A stretch of 64,000 bases of DNA from Flavobacteriales bacterium UBA6051. Lineage in GTDB: Bacteria; Bacteroidota; Bacteroidia; Flavobacteriales_D; Crocinitomicaceae. The position numbers were made by a program, and so were the translations under genes. Every line of letters begins with the position of its first letter. Positions within the stretch are counted from its first letter, which is position 1. Under the pieces are notes generated by a model. That model worked only from the letters and a program-made list of their open reading frames with translations. It did not search any database and was not told the DNA's origin. The stretch lies in contig DIYP01000016.1 in NCBI GenBank assembly GCA_002427735.1, positions 1-64,000 on the forward strand, read 5' to 3'. This document shows, piece by piece, positions 27,033-35,189 of this stretch.

Positions 27033-28973
27033 CTAGAGCTCATCTTCCGAAAGAACAACTAAAAAGTCCCCTTCCTCCAGCGTTACCTCAGCATCTTTAT
27101 CCAAGTTGAGCGTAACTCCAAAGTTTCGGGACGGGTCTTTACTTAGACTACCTTTTCGAACCCCAAGGCATATTTCATCACGTTGGTCAGCCAGACCAAT
27201 AAGGTTTCCAAAGGTTGTTTGTACAGGGAACTTATCTAAGTAGAGCCCGACAGATTTAACATAAATCTCACTACCATCTTCAGAGAAGATATCTTCATAA
27301 AACTTCATGATCAATGGCTCTTCGCTCAATTGCGCCAAAATCATTGTAATCAACTTATTACTAATAATGAAGTCATCGACATCTGTTTGTGTAATAATTT
27401 CCTGGTTGTCGGAATTCAAAACCTGCGTTATGATTTTCGTTTTTGTAGCTCCAAGTTTTGATTTAATCTTACGCAGCAATAGAAGGATAATCAATGTATC
27501 CGAATCAATCTTGTCTGCACTTTGCTCATTAAACTCTTGAGAGAGAATAACAATATTATCGTGCTCAAAAGGATTTGTCGCTATCAGACTGTCCAATTCC
27601 AATGGGTTCGAGTCGGTTAGATTTATTTCAAAGTCAGAAAACTCATCTTTTAATTCCTGAACTCGCTCCTTGAGTTCTGGCGTGGGGTCATTGAAATAAA
27701 TATTGAAAATAGAACCTTCTGTTAAATAGTCAGCAGACTCACTAATGAAAATCTCGGCAACATCATGCCAGCCCAAAATCAAGACAGAACGTTGTGTTTG
27801 CTCCAATTTACTATTAACAAGCTTCAGATCACCTGGTTGAAAAACCTTACCAGATTCATAATGGATGGTGGAATCATCTTCTGCCATAATGATGATTTGA
27901 TCATCATCCTTCATTTGATAGTCTTTCCCTGGTCTTAAGGTCATTCCGTCTTCATCATTGTACACCCCAAGCGGAACACCATCTTTAAAATGGAATGGCA
28001 ATTCTCCAAAGCTTACTTTGTTCCAATTCGCTTCATAGAAGTAGATTTCACATCCATCAAAAGAAAGTATTTCATTATACACCATTTCCAGTCCACTTGT
28101 TAATGATGTCTGAACCAGCAGTTTCCCCATAATCTCCCACGAGTTGAGTGCGATAATATTTTCATCATTGAAATAGCTGATTAGTTCAATCTTATCCTCA
28201 TTAAAAATTTCAGTTATAATCGGTAGCTTATTTGTCCCTCCTTGGCATGAAATAATGGCCATGATCGATTTTACCGATTGAACATCGGAATATACTTTCT
28301 CCTCATCTGGTGCACTCTCAGAACAACTAGCCAATAATATTACTGACCGAGCATGTTCAATATTGACACGCTTTAATTCATTGATATTAGCGTAATCACC
28401 TGTTGTAGTGATAATCCTTGTCGTCAGTGTATCTGGAATCCGCTTTGTAATAAGGTCGTCCATTTCTTCTTTATCCTCATTCGATAAAATCACGACTGCA
28501 CCGTACTTTTCACTCTCATTCGCAAGAATAAGCTCTCGAATGATATCCACAACACGCTCATTCCAGCCCAGGATCAGCGTAAAATCTTCCTCAATGACTT
28601 TACCCCTTCCCTTTCTGAAATTATAGAACACTTTTTCCAGCGCGGTTGTAATAAAGGCAATTAGCATGGAAAGAATAATCACCCCAAGCACCCCTGACAT
28701 AACCGTTGTTATCTTTAACCAGGTCGGTGAAATATTATCCTGATTCATATTCCCAGGATCGGTCATCTGCAACCATGTCATCCAGATATCATCCAGAAAA
28801 CTGTCTGTGTAAGATAAATCCGGCCATATCAACAAAAGAACCCAACGAATCAAAATCATGAGCAGAAACAGCACCATGAACACCACGAATAAACTCACAA
28901 AGATGGAAGACCCACCCTTATTCAGGTATTTTTCAAAACGGTATCTGAGCTTGTCTTTAAAGGATGCTTTCAT
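27033..28973 (-). CDS. CASTOR/POLLUX-like ion channel with two RCK domains
   Basis: This is a 646-aa membrane protein. TM1 is at about 24-50 and TM2 at about 88-112. Between them a pore-like segment (about 62-76) contains TDPGN, close to the ADAGN filter of plant CASTOR/POLLUX channels. The long cytoplasmic part holds two TrkA-N/RCK-like Rossmann domains starting at 'FTLILGWNERVVDII' (about 131) and 'SVLILGWHDVAEIFI' (about 393), each with a following regulatory region. The plant channels sit in the nuclear envelope and conduct Ca2+ or K+; bacterial homologues are little studied, so ion and gating ligand here are not known. It is monocistronic, with a strong terminator downstream. Alternative: a TrkA-type K+ uptake regulator, but those lack the N-terminal pore. 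Confidence 0.88.
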   Translation of the reverse strand: MKASFKDKLRYRFEKYLNKGGSSIFVSLFVVFMVLFLLMILIRWVLLLIWPDLSYTDSFLDDIWMTWLQMTDPGNMNQDNISPTWLKITTVMSGVLGVIILSMLIAFITTALEKVFYNFRKGRGKVIEEDFTLILGWNERVVDIIRELILANESEKYGAVVILSNEDKEEMDDLITKRIPDTLTTRIITTTGDYANINELKRVNIEHARSVILLASCSESAPDEEKVYSDVQSVKSIMAIISCQGGTNKLPIITEIFNEDKIELISYFNDENIIALNSWEIMGKLLVQTSLTSGLEMVYNEILSFDGCEIYFYEANWNKVSFGELPFHFKDGVPLGVYNDEDGMTLRPGKDYQMKDDDQIIIMAEDDSTIHYESGKVFQPGDLKLVNSKLEQTQRSVLILGWHDVAEIFISESADYLTEGSIFNIYFNDPTPELKERVQELKDEFSDFEINLTDSNPLELDSLIATNPFEHDNIVILSQEFNEQSADKIDSDTLIILLLLRKIKSKLGATKTKIITQVLNSDNQEIITQTDVDDFIISNKLITMILAQLSEEPLIMKFYEDIFSEDGSEIYVKSVGLYLDKFPVQTTFGNLIGLADQRDEICLGVRKGSLSKDPSRNFGVTLNLDKDAEVTLEEGDFLVVLSEDEL

Positions 28974-29101
28974 AGAAGTGGTTATCTTAAGATTTTCAGT
29001 TAAATATAGGGATTATTCAATGTACTTGAAGATCTCACGAAACGCACTCCCCAGCATATATTGTAACGAGCTAGATTCGATCATCAATAGAATAACAAGA
29101 A

Positions 29102-29121
29102 GGGAAATAAACTTATTTCCC
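29102..29121 (-). terminator. Hairpin overlapping rhlE stop codon
   Basis: Perfect 9-bp arms (GGGAAATAA and TTATTTCCC on the minus strand) with a 2-nt loop. The rhlE TAA lies inside the second arm. It is followed by TTCTTGTT, only moderately T-rich, so termination strength is uncertain. Confidence 0.5.
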
Positions 29122-30372
29122 CTTTTGCTGATTCCCTTTATGTCCCTCACCTTTCTTTTTAAAATTCCGGCGCTTATTTTTATTGTTATAACGCCGTCGC
29201 TTGTTTTTAGGCCGCGGTTTACTTTCACGCCATTCCGGACCTTCTCCGATTTCTTCAGGAGGTTGATTCTTCGTAATGGATGACCCTATCAGACGTTCGA
29301 TTTTTGCGAACTTATGCATGTCTTTTGGGTTCACTAGTGTCACCGCTTCACCTTTTGTATTTGCCCGTGCAGTGCGACCAACGCGGTGCACATAGTCTTC
29401 AGCATCATGTGGTACATCAAAGTTGATTACCATATTAATCTCCTTGATATCAATTCCACGACTCATGACATCAGTAGCCACAAGAATACGAATACGCTTA
29501 GACCGGAAACCTCTCAATACTTCTTCTCTTCGTTCCTGCTCCAAATTAGAGGACATCCCTTTAGCTTTGAATCCTGATCGATTCAGGGCACGCACAATTT
29601 CTGAAACTTTTGCCTTGGCAGAAGTAAAAACAATGATGCTATCATAATTCTTTCGTTCATTCAATAAATGAATCAAGACATTTGTTTTTTGCTCATCAAA
29701 AGCTAAATAGACTTTTTGATCGACACCTTCTGCTGGTTTAGAAATGGACAACGCTATTTCCGCGGGATTCTTCATGATCCGTTTTGCCAGCTGAGAAATA
29801 TTTGGCGGCATTGTTGCACTAAACATGAGGGTCTGCCGCTCCTTGGGCAAATAAGAAATGATCGTTTTCAGATCATCAATAAACCCCATATCCAGCATTC
29901 GATCTGCCTCATCAAGGATAAGTCGTTTAACATGTTTGAAATTTACATACCCCAGTTTCAGGTGTGAAAGAAGTTTGCCAGGTGTAGCAACAATAATATC
30001 CGTTCCTTGCGTCAGAGCTTCTTTCTGTAATGTCCAGTCCTTACTGTCACCCCCTCCGTAAATCGCCTTCGACCCAACAGAAATGAAGTAAGACAAGCCC
30101 TGAATTTGTTGCTCAATTTGAACTGCCAGCTCTCGTGTTGGAACAATAATAAGTGTATCAATGTGCGTATCTGTTTTTCCAATCAGTTGATTGAGAGTAG
30201 GAAGTACAAAAGCTCCCGTTTTTCCAGTTCCAGTTTGGGCACATGCGATTAAGTCGCGGTTTTCTAATATTATTGGAATAGCTTGTTCCTGAATCGGTGT
30301 GGCATCCACGAAGTTCATGTAAGAAAGTGCTTCTAACAGACTTTCGTTGAGGTTAAGTTCACTAAATTTCAT
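29113..30372 (-). CDS. rhlE: DEAD-box RNA helicase, RhlE type
   Basis: This is a 419-aa ATP-dependent RNA helicase, probably acting in ribosome assembly or cold-dependent RNA unwinding. Motifs in order: Q motif (TPIQEQAIP, 25-33), Walker A AQTGTGKT (45-52), Ia PTRELAVQ, Ib TPGKL, II DEAD (154-157), III SAT (185-187), then in the second RecA domain 'IVFTSAKAKV', 'ATDVMSRGIDI' and VI HRVGRTAR. The C-terminal 40 residues are a very basic tail (RRRYNNKNKRRNFKKKGE), typical of RhlE-like proteins and likely RNA-binding. It is transcribed alone, divergently from the next gene. Confidence 0.95.
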   Translation of the reverse strand: MKFSELNLNESLLEALSYMNFVDATPIQEQAIPIILENRDLIACAQTGTGKTGAFVLPTLNQLIGKTDTHIDTLIIVPTRELAVQIEQQIQGLSYFISVGSKAIYGGGDSKDWTLQKEALTQGTDIIVATPGKLLSHLKLGYVNFKHVKRLILDEADRMLDMGFIDDLKTIISYLPKERQTLMFSATMPPNISQLAKRIMKNPAEIALSISKPAEGVDQKVYLAFDEQKTNVLIHLLNERKNYDSIIVFTSAKAKVSEIVRALNRSGFKAKGMSSNLEQERREEVLRGFRSKRIRILVATDVMSRGIDIKEINMVINFDVPHDAEDYVHRVGRTARANTKGEAVTLVNPKDMHKFAKIERLIGSSITKNQPPEEIGEGPEWRESKPRPKNKRRRYNNKNKRRNFKKKGEGHKGNQQKGK

Positions 30373-30443
30373 GTGACCTTGAAATTAAATAATTAAAATG
30401 GACTGAACTCTTCAATCTTTGATTAATTCAATATCTTTCGTAA

Positions 30444-31286
30444 ATGAAATACTCATGCACGCTGATCACGTTGTTGCTCGTTTTTTATGCATCTTCTCAG
30501 AATGATGTAAAAAATCCTTATTTCATCATATCAAATTTTCCGATCACCTCTGTTCCTGATTCTTCGAATGCAATTATTGTGACGAGTTCTTATAAGGAGA
30601 CAACTCCCAGAACTACTATTTTTCTCCTTGATTCTGTTAAACGAATTGAACGAAAATACATGTATAAAACAGACTCCAGTCTAATCTCTATAATGGCTTA
30701 TGAGTATGAGAACAACCTATTGAGAGAAAGCGCTTCTTTCCGACTGACAAGTGGTGAGCTTAGCTCGAAAAAATTCTATTACTCGAACGATCTATTAGAC
30801 AGTGCCGTTTATTATTCTGTTCAACGCGTTTTAACCGCTAACAAAACGGAAGATTATAGAGAACGACGAGGTTCCTATCATTCATATAGCTACACAGAAG
30901 ATGGAAACCTTATGTATGAAAGTTTTAATGAAAGTTCCGGAGACTCTCTTTGGGGATATATTTATCAATATAATTCTGATGGATACCTTATAAGTAGGAA
31001 AACGATATCTAAACGAGAACCACATGATACTTTCGGAGAAAAGGAAGAGAAGTATACTTACAGTGAAATGGGCCAGCTAGTCTCCCAAGAAAACTACTTA
31101 CCGGATGGAAGTCTTTCAGTAAAATTTATTTACCACTACAATGATGATGGATCCCTCTCAAAAATTGACATTTTTAATAAATCTGATGAGAAAACGGAAG
31201 TGACCCTTTTTCACTACCGAAAGTTAGATGAAGAAGCAAGAAAGAACATCAATTCAAGTCGTTCTCTAAATATTCATTTCAACTGA
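30444..31286 (+). CDS. Exported protein with degenerate YD-like repeats
   Basis: This is a 280-aa protein with a short signal peptide (MKYSCTLITLLLVFYASSQ). After about residue 85 it shows several loosely repeated units of the type 'YxYxxxGxLxxxxxY': 'YEYENNLLRESASF', 'HSYSYTEDGNLMYE', 'YQYNSDGYLISRKT', 'YTYSEMGQLVSQENY', 'YHYNDDGSLSKIDI'. These resemble the MORN/YD-like repeats of short Bacteroidota surface or periplasmic proteins and, in spirit, the Rhs repeats at the left of the window. No enzymatic domain is visible. A near-consensus -7 box TATCTTTC at 30432-30439 lies right before the ATG at 30444, so the mRNA leader may be almost absent. Function unknown. Confidence 0.8.
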   Translation: MKYSCTLITLLLVFYASSQNDVKNPYFIISNFPITSVPDSSNAIIVTSSYKETTPRTTIFLLDSVKRIERKYMYKTDSSLISIMAYEYENNLLRESASFRLTSGELSSKKFYYSNDLLDSAVYYSVQRVLTANKTEDYRERRGSYHSYSYTEDGNLMYESFNESSGDSLWGYIYQYNSDGYLISRKTISKREPHDTFGEKEEKYTYSEMGQLVSQENYLPDGSLSVKFIYHYNDDGSLSKIDIFNKSDEKTEVTLFHYRKLDEEARKNINSSRSLNIHFN

Positions 31287-31346
31287 TAATCAGCGCCCTA
31301 AGCGTATCAAACTAGGTTTCAATTTTTCTGGCAAGGTTTTTCGTAG

Positions 31347-31354
31347 TATCTTTG
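31347..31354 (+). promoter_or_regulatory. -7 promoter box TATCTTTG of lipoprotein gene
   Basis: An exact match to the Bacteroidota TAnnTTTG box, 30 bp before the ATG at 31384. The -33 TTG is only partly present (CTG at about 31328). Confidence 0.6.
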
Positions 31355-31383
31355 CAGTTACTAATCATTGAATAAAAACGACT

Positions 31384-32073
31384 ATGAAAAAAATCCTCTT
31401 TCTTGGAATATTGACTCTTTCATTGCCATTGGCTTTCACTTCTTGTCAGAAAGAAGACTCTTCCGATGTAAACCAGGACAAAATTTACACGGTTTACGAA
31501 TTGTTCTATAATGCGAATACTGATAAAACTGTTGCTATTGCGCGTTTCCGCTTTGGTACTCCGACAGGAACATTATTAGAAGTGACAGACCCTGCAGCCA
31601 TTACCTTTAATGGAGATGCTTTACCATACAGCCTTGCCTACAGTGGTCATGCGAAAGAATATGCTGGACTTGTTACGTCTGGCACCTTTGAATATACGAA
31701 TACAGAGGGTACGGTATTTACGAATTCAACTCCAACGATGACAACATTTGATTACCCGGCTGGTTTTGACACTATCGTAAAATCTCAGGCAAATACCTTG
31801 GCCTGGACCGGTGATCCTCTTTCGGCAAACGAACGCGCAAACTTCTTCATTGGAACATGGACCTGGGGACAAGATGCACTTTTCTTCGCTACAGGAGATG
31901 GAGCAACCGATATTGTCATGGGAATAAATCAGTTGAGTAACCTTGCGGAAGGCACATCAACTGGATATCTTGATCGCGTGAACGAAGTTGCAATTTCACA
32001 AGGAACTTCAGAAGGTGGACTTATTCGAACGCGTTATCGTCCAACAAATGTGACACTTCAAGTGGAACCATAA
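31384..32073 (+). CDS. Lipoprotein of unknown function
   Basis: This 229-aa protein has a lipoprotein signal peptide with the acceptor Cys21 in 'LAFTSCQKED'. The mature part is beta-rich and has few charged residues. I recognise no catalytic motif; segments such as 'ITFNGDALPYSLAYSGHAKEY' and 'TFEYTNTEGTVFTNS' suggest an immunoglobulin-like or jelly-roll sandwich. It stands alone between its own TATCTTTG promoter and a strong terminator, so it is probably a well expressed single gene. Surface or periplasmic face of the outer membrane is likely, but no lipoprotein export signal can be read with certainty. Confidence 0.82.
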   Translation: MKKILFLGILTLSLPLAFTSCQKEDSSDVNQDKIYTVYELFYNANTDKTVAIARFRFGTPTGTLLEVTDPAAITFNGDALPYSLAYSGHAKEYAGLVTSGTFEYTNTEGTVFTNSTPTMTTFDYPAGFDTIVKSQANTLAWTGDPLSANERANFFIGTWTWGQDALFFATGDGATDIVMGINQLSNLAEGTSTGYLDRVNEVAISQGTSEGGLIRTRYRPTNVTLQVEP

Positions 32074-32096
32074 TTATTTTATATAATCTAAAATTG

Positions 32097-32130
32097 AAAG
32101 GTAGAGTGTTGCTCTACCTTTTCTTTTTGA
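32097..32130 (+). terminator. Intrinsic terminator of lipoprotein gene
   Basis: Arms AAAGGTAGAG and CTCTACCTTT around a TGTTG loop, then TTCTTTTT. It ends the lipoprotein transcript 24 bp after its stop and lies directly in front of the thiL promoter. Confidence 0.85.
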
Positions 32131-32131
32131 A

Positions 32132-32139
32132 TAGCTTTG
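32132..32139 (+). promoter_or_regulatory. -7 promoter box TAGCTTTG of thiL
   Basis: An exact TAnnTTTG match. A start point about 6 nt downstream would leave only about 8 nt before the ATG at 32154, so the thiL message is nearly leaderless. Confidence 0.6.
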
Positions 32140-32153
32140 CCAAAATTTAAGTG

Positions 32154-33188
32154 ATGAGCGACAAACGAACAGAACTGGATACACTTGGGGAATTTGGTTT
32201 GATAGACCATTTGACTAAGAATTTTGAAACCTTGAATTCATCTACACAATTTGGCATAGGTGACGACGCTGCGGTTGTAGCACTATCCGAAAGTGAATCT
32301 CAGCTCATTTCAACTGACATGCTCATTGAAGGTGTACATTTTAACTTAATGTACATGCCTCTCAAACACTTAGGATACAAAGCTGTCGCTTCAAATGTAT
32401 CAGATATCTGCGCCATGAACGGAGTAGCGGAACAAATCACTGTTTCCATTGCTGTTTCGAATCGTTTTCCAATTGAAGCACTCGAAGAGTTATACGATGG
32501 AATTCACGCTGCTTGTAAAACATATAATGTTGACCTTATCGGCGGCGACACAAGTTCTTCATTATCTGGCCTTACGATTAGTATAACAGCAATTGGACGT
32601 GCAAAAAAAGAAGAAATAACCTACCGTTCTGGAGCGAAGGAAAACGACTTACTTGTGAGTACTGGAGATTTGGGAGCAGCGTACATGGGCCTACAAGTGC
32701 TTGAACGTGAAAAACAAGTATTCGAAGCTAGTCCGGATATTCAACCTGATTTAGACGGTCACGATTATATCATTGGTCGTCAGCTCAAGCCAGAGGCGCG
32801 TGTTGACGTCGTTGGTTTTTTAAAGCAATTAAACGTTGTTCCAACCTCAATGATCGATATTTCGGATGGATTGGCCTCAGAAATAATGCATATCTGTACA
32901 GCAAGCGGAGTAGGTTGTCATGTGTACGATGAGAAAATTCCAATCGATGGAAAAACCTCTATGACCGCAATCGACTTTAATCTTGATCCAGCGACATGTG
33001 CTTTAAATGGTGGTGAAGATTATGAATTGCTTTTTACTGTTCGTCAGGAAGACTACGACAAGATAAAAGGTAATCCACATATGACTGTAATAGGGCATAT
33101 AACAGACAAGAATGATGGAATCTACTTCATAGATAAGAATGGCTCAGCCATAGAACTCAGCGCTCAAGGCTGGAATCATTTCAAATGA
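32154..33188 (+). CDS. thiL: Thiamine-monophosphate kinase
   Basis: This cytoplasmic enzyme phosphorylates thiamine monophosphate to the active cofactor thiamine diphosphate. The AIR-synthase/ThiL fold motifs are all present: 'GIGDDAAVV', 'STDMLIEGVHF', 'ASNVSDICAMNG', 'GGDTSSS', 'DISDGLASE' and 'LNGGEDYELLFTV', the last two being the classical C-terminal signatures. Length (344 aa) is normal. The GTG at 32151 directly precedes an ATG at 32154; ATG is chosen because it gives the normal start MSDKRTEL and leaves a short leader after the promoter. Its stop abuts the stop of the convergent next gene with no spacer. Confidence 0.96.
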   Translation: MSDKRTELDTLGEFGLIDHLTKNFETLNSSTQFGIGDDAAVVALSESESQLISTDMLIEGVHFNLMYMPLKHLGYKAVASNVSDICAMNGVAEQITVSIAVSNRFPIEALEELYDGIHAACKTYNVDLIGGDTSSSLSGLTISITAIGRAKKEEITYRSGAKENDLLVSTGDLGAAYMGLQVLEREKQVFEASPDIQPDLDGHDYIIGRQLKPEARVDVVGFLKQLNVVPTSMIDISDGLASEIMHICTASGVGCHVYDEKIPIDGKTSMTAIDFNLDPATCALNGGEDYELLFTVRQEDYDKIKGNPHMTVIGHITDKNDGIYFIDKNGSAIELSAQGWNHFK

Positions 33189-34748
33189 TTAGCAAGCTGT
33201 TCTAATTCGCTGGTAGTATTTTTCTCGGACTACTGTATCGAAAGATTTGTTCTTAAGTTTTGATTCAGCCCATGCTCTGAAATCGAAGTACTCAAGTGCA
33301 ACACTTTCGAAATTGTCATCTGTCAATGTTGATAGTTCATTGTATAGTTCTTCCCACAGATCCTCTACCTCAAATCGGTCCTCGCATTTGATTAGTTTAC
33401 CAATGAACTGTAAGAACACTTTTTCAAAACTGTAAAGACGATTTCGTGTACGGAAGAAACGTTGTGCACTTTTAAGAGAATATGGTAATAACTTATCATG
33501 GTTCAACTCAATATGAATCAATAAGTCAAGCAACTGTGTAAATCCGATAATATCTTCCGTTTTATCGAGATCTGAACTATTCAAAATATGATTTACCCAT
33601 TTTAATGCAGTACTGTATTGTCCAAGCCCCATGTATGCTACCGCCATCTTGAATTCCAGAAAGGCTCTTCGAATAGGGACAATTTTATCTCCATATGCGG
33701 CTAAATTTCGCTCTACTTCTTCAGCTATTTTCCTTCCACCATCAAAATCACCACGTCTGATGCACATGCTGAACTCAATGCTACTAATGCTGGAGAAAAG
33801 TTTAATGGACAAGTCCTCGTTGGAGTCAACCCCGTTAGCTAAGGTTTTCAGTTTTGATAAATAAACCTGCGAATCTTTGTTATTCCCCATTTTGTCTAAT
33901 ACGTACACCGCATTTGTGTAAGCTGAAATCTTCTTATTGGGCTCAATCATTTGCTTACCTCCAGGCGTATCGAAAAGATCAAGGTTCTTTTGCAAATGGA
34001 ATAATGAATTTTGAGAATCTCCAATGGCGTAGTAATAAGCGCTTAGCGTATGATGAAAAAGGTAACGTGTTTCTGTGGATGCTCCTTCAAGACTTCCATT
34101 TGTTACTAGGTCCGAACAAATTTCTTCAAAAACTGCCTTCTCTTCACTCGATCGAGCAACACCTTTTTTTGACAATTGTGAAAACAAACGACTTTTAATG
34201 GACCAAATCATATTATAGTAACCAATCGCTTGTAATGTCTTTTGCTCGTGCTGATTCAGTTCATTGATTTTCGCTTCAGAAATTTCCAGATAACCACTGG
34301 TTTCCAGTAGTCGCTTCTTTTTCTTAGAAATCAATAGCAAAATGCCGAAGTTTTCATGTTTCGTAGCCAATTTCTCGGCACTACGAAGAATTCTTCGACA
34401 TTGGTCGTATAACGATTTTTCAAAAAGAATATCTGCAGAATGTAGCTGTTTGTATAACTGAGCTTCTATAGAATTGGATACATGAAAAGAATCAAGAGAA
34501 GCTAAAATATGATCGTATAGCCTTTTCTTTGTTATGGAAAAACGATTTAAAAAAGCTTCTCCTTTAAAGTGCTTGTGCAATACTTCTTCGTCGTAAGCAT
34601 TTTGCTTATCTATAAAATCAAAAAGGCGAACATAATTGTTTTCTCCACCTATTTTATGCCGTGATGACATCAGCTTAAAATAGCGTTTTTCTGATTTCGA
34701 CATCGACTTAATTAAGTCGAAAAGCGCTTCGTTTACTCTCCCAGACAT
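33189..34748 (-). CDS. Alpha-helical (TPR-like) protein of unknown function
   Basis: This is a 519-aa protein without signal peptide or membrane segment, so cytoplasmic. The whole sequence looks like paired helices, for example 'LYKQLHSADILFEKSLYDQC', 'AVYVLDKMGNNKDSQVYLSK' and 'FKMAVAYMGLGQYSTALKWV', which suggests TPR-like superhelical repeats and a scaffolding role. The N-terminus (VNEALFDLIKSMSKSEKRYFK) is distinctive. I do not recognise a named family; similar long helical proteins recur in Flavobacteriales. The start is taken at ATG 34748 (MSGRV) rather than the in-frame TTG at 34766. It converges with thiL with no gap between stop codons. Confidence 0.82.
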   Translation of the reverse strand: MSGRVNEALFDLIKSMSKSEKRYFKLMSSRHKIGGENNYVRLFDFIDKQNAYDEEVLHKHFKGEAFLNRFSITKKRLYDHILASLDSFHVSNSIEAQLYKQLHSADILFEKSLYDQCRRILRSAEKLATKHENFGILLLISKKKKRLLETSGYLEISEAKINELNQHEQKTLQAIGYYNMIWSIKSRLFSQLSKKGVARSSEEKAVFEEICSDLVTNGSLEGASTETRYLFHHTLSAYYYAIGDSQNSLFHLQKNLDLFDTPGGKQMIEPNKKISAYTNAVYVLDKMGNNKDSQVYLSKLKTLANGVDSNEDLSIKLFSSISSIEFSMCIRRGDFDGGRKIAEEVERNLAAYGDKIVPIRRAFLEFKMAVAYMGLGQYSTALKWVNHILNSSDLDKTEDIIGFTQLLDLLIHIELNHDKLLPYSLKSAQRFFRTRNRLYSFEKVFLQFIGKLIKCEDRFEVEDLWEELYNELSTLTDDNFESVALEYFDFRAWAESKLKNKSFDTVVREKYYQRIRTAC

Positions 34749-34852
34749 GTATAAAAGTATTAGCAAGTTTTGTAGTAGTATCTAAGATAGGAAAAGAACA
34801 CACTCCCTTTTGGACAAACATTTGAAGTGTATATTTTATTTAGTGAACGGAT

Positions 34853-34885
34853 AAAAAAAAGTCCCACTCACTGAGCAGGACTTTT
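34853..34885 (-). terminator. Intrinsic terminator of LytTR/kinase/lipoprotein operon
   Basis: On the minus strand arms AAAAGTCC and GGACTTTT flank a 13-nt loop that contains a secondary CTCA/TGAG pairing. A run of T follows (forward A tract 34853-34860). It lies 24 bp after the small lipoprotein stop at 34910. Confidence 0.85.
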
Positions 34886-34909
34886 AAAGTATCTTATCAA
34901 GCGTGAACC

Positions 34910-35155
34910 TTATGATTCTTTCTGACTTTCTTCGTTTTCTTCTTCTTCCTTTTCCGGATCTACAATTCCATCACCTCCAGGATCAACAGTGGTCGGCTTT
35001 CCATTTTCACCGTCCTCATTGGTACGCGTTTTTGTGTTGAAATCCCATTCAGGCACTTCTTGAGACTCATTAGTTACCGGAGCAATATCTTGCTTCTGAC
35101 ATGCTGTAAAAACAAGCCCGATAATGAACAAACCTATGTATAAAACTTTTTTCAT
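34910..35155 (-). CDS. Small acidic lipoprotein
   Basis: This is an 81-aa protein. It has a lipoprotein signal with acceptor Cys19 (GLVFTACQKQ). The mature 62 residues are without obvious structure: a Gly/Pro/Asp stretch (PTTVDPGGDGIVDP) and a tail made almost only of Glu, Asn, Lys and Ser (EKEEEENEESQKES). It follows the propeller kinase by 34 bp and precedes a strong terminator, so it is the last gene of the two-component operon. It may be a sensor accessory or just a surface tether; no family recognised. Confidence 0.75.
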   Translation of the reverse strand: MKKVLYIGLFIIGLVFTACQKQDIAPVTNESQEVPEWDFNTKTRTNEDGENGKPTTVDPGGDGIVDPEKEEEENEESQKES

Positions 35156-35189
35156 CGCGTATTATTACCACTAAACTACAGAGTTTATC

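Noticed and set aside
27033..28973. Reading the channel as a TrkA potassium-uptake regulator
   Set aside because: TrkA has no N-terminal pore; the TM-TDPGN-TM arrangement fits CASTOR/POLLUX better.
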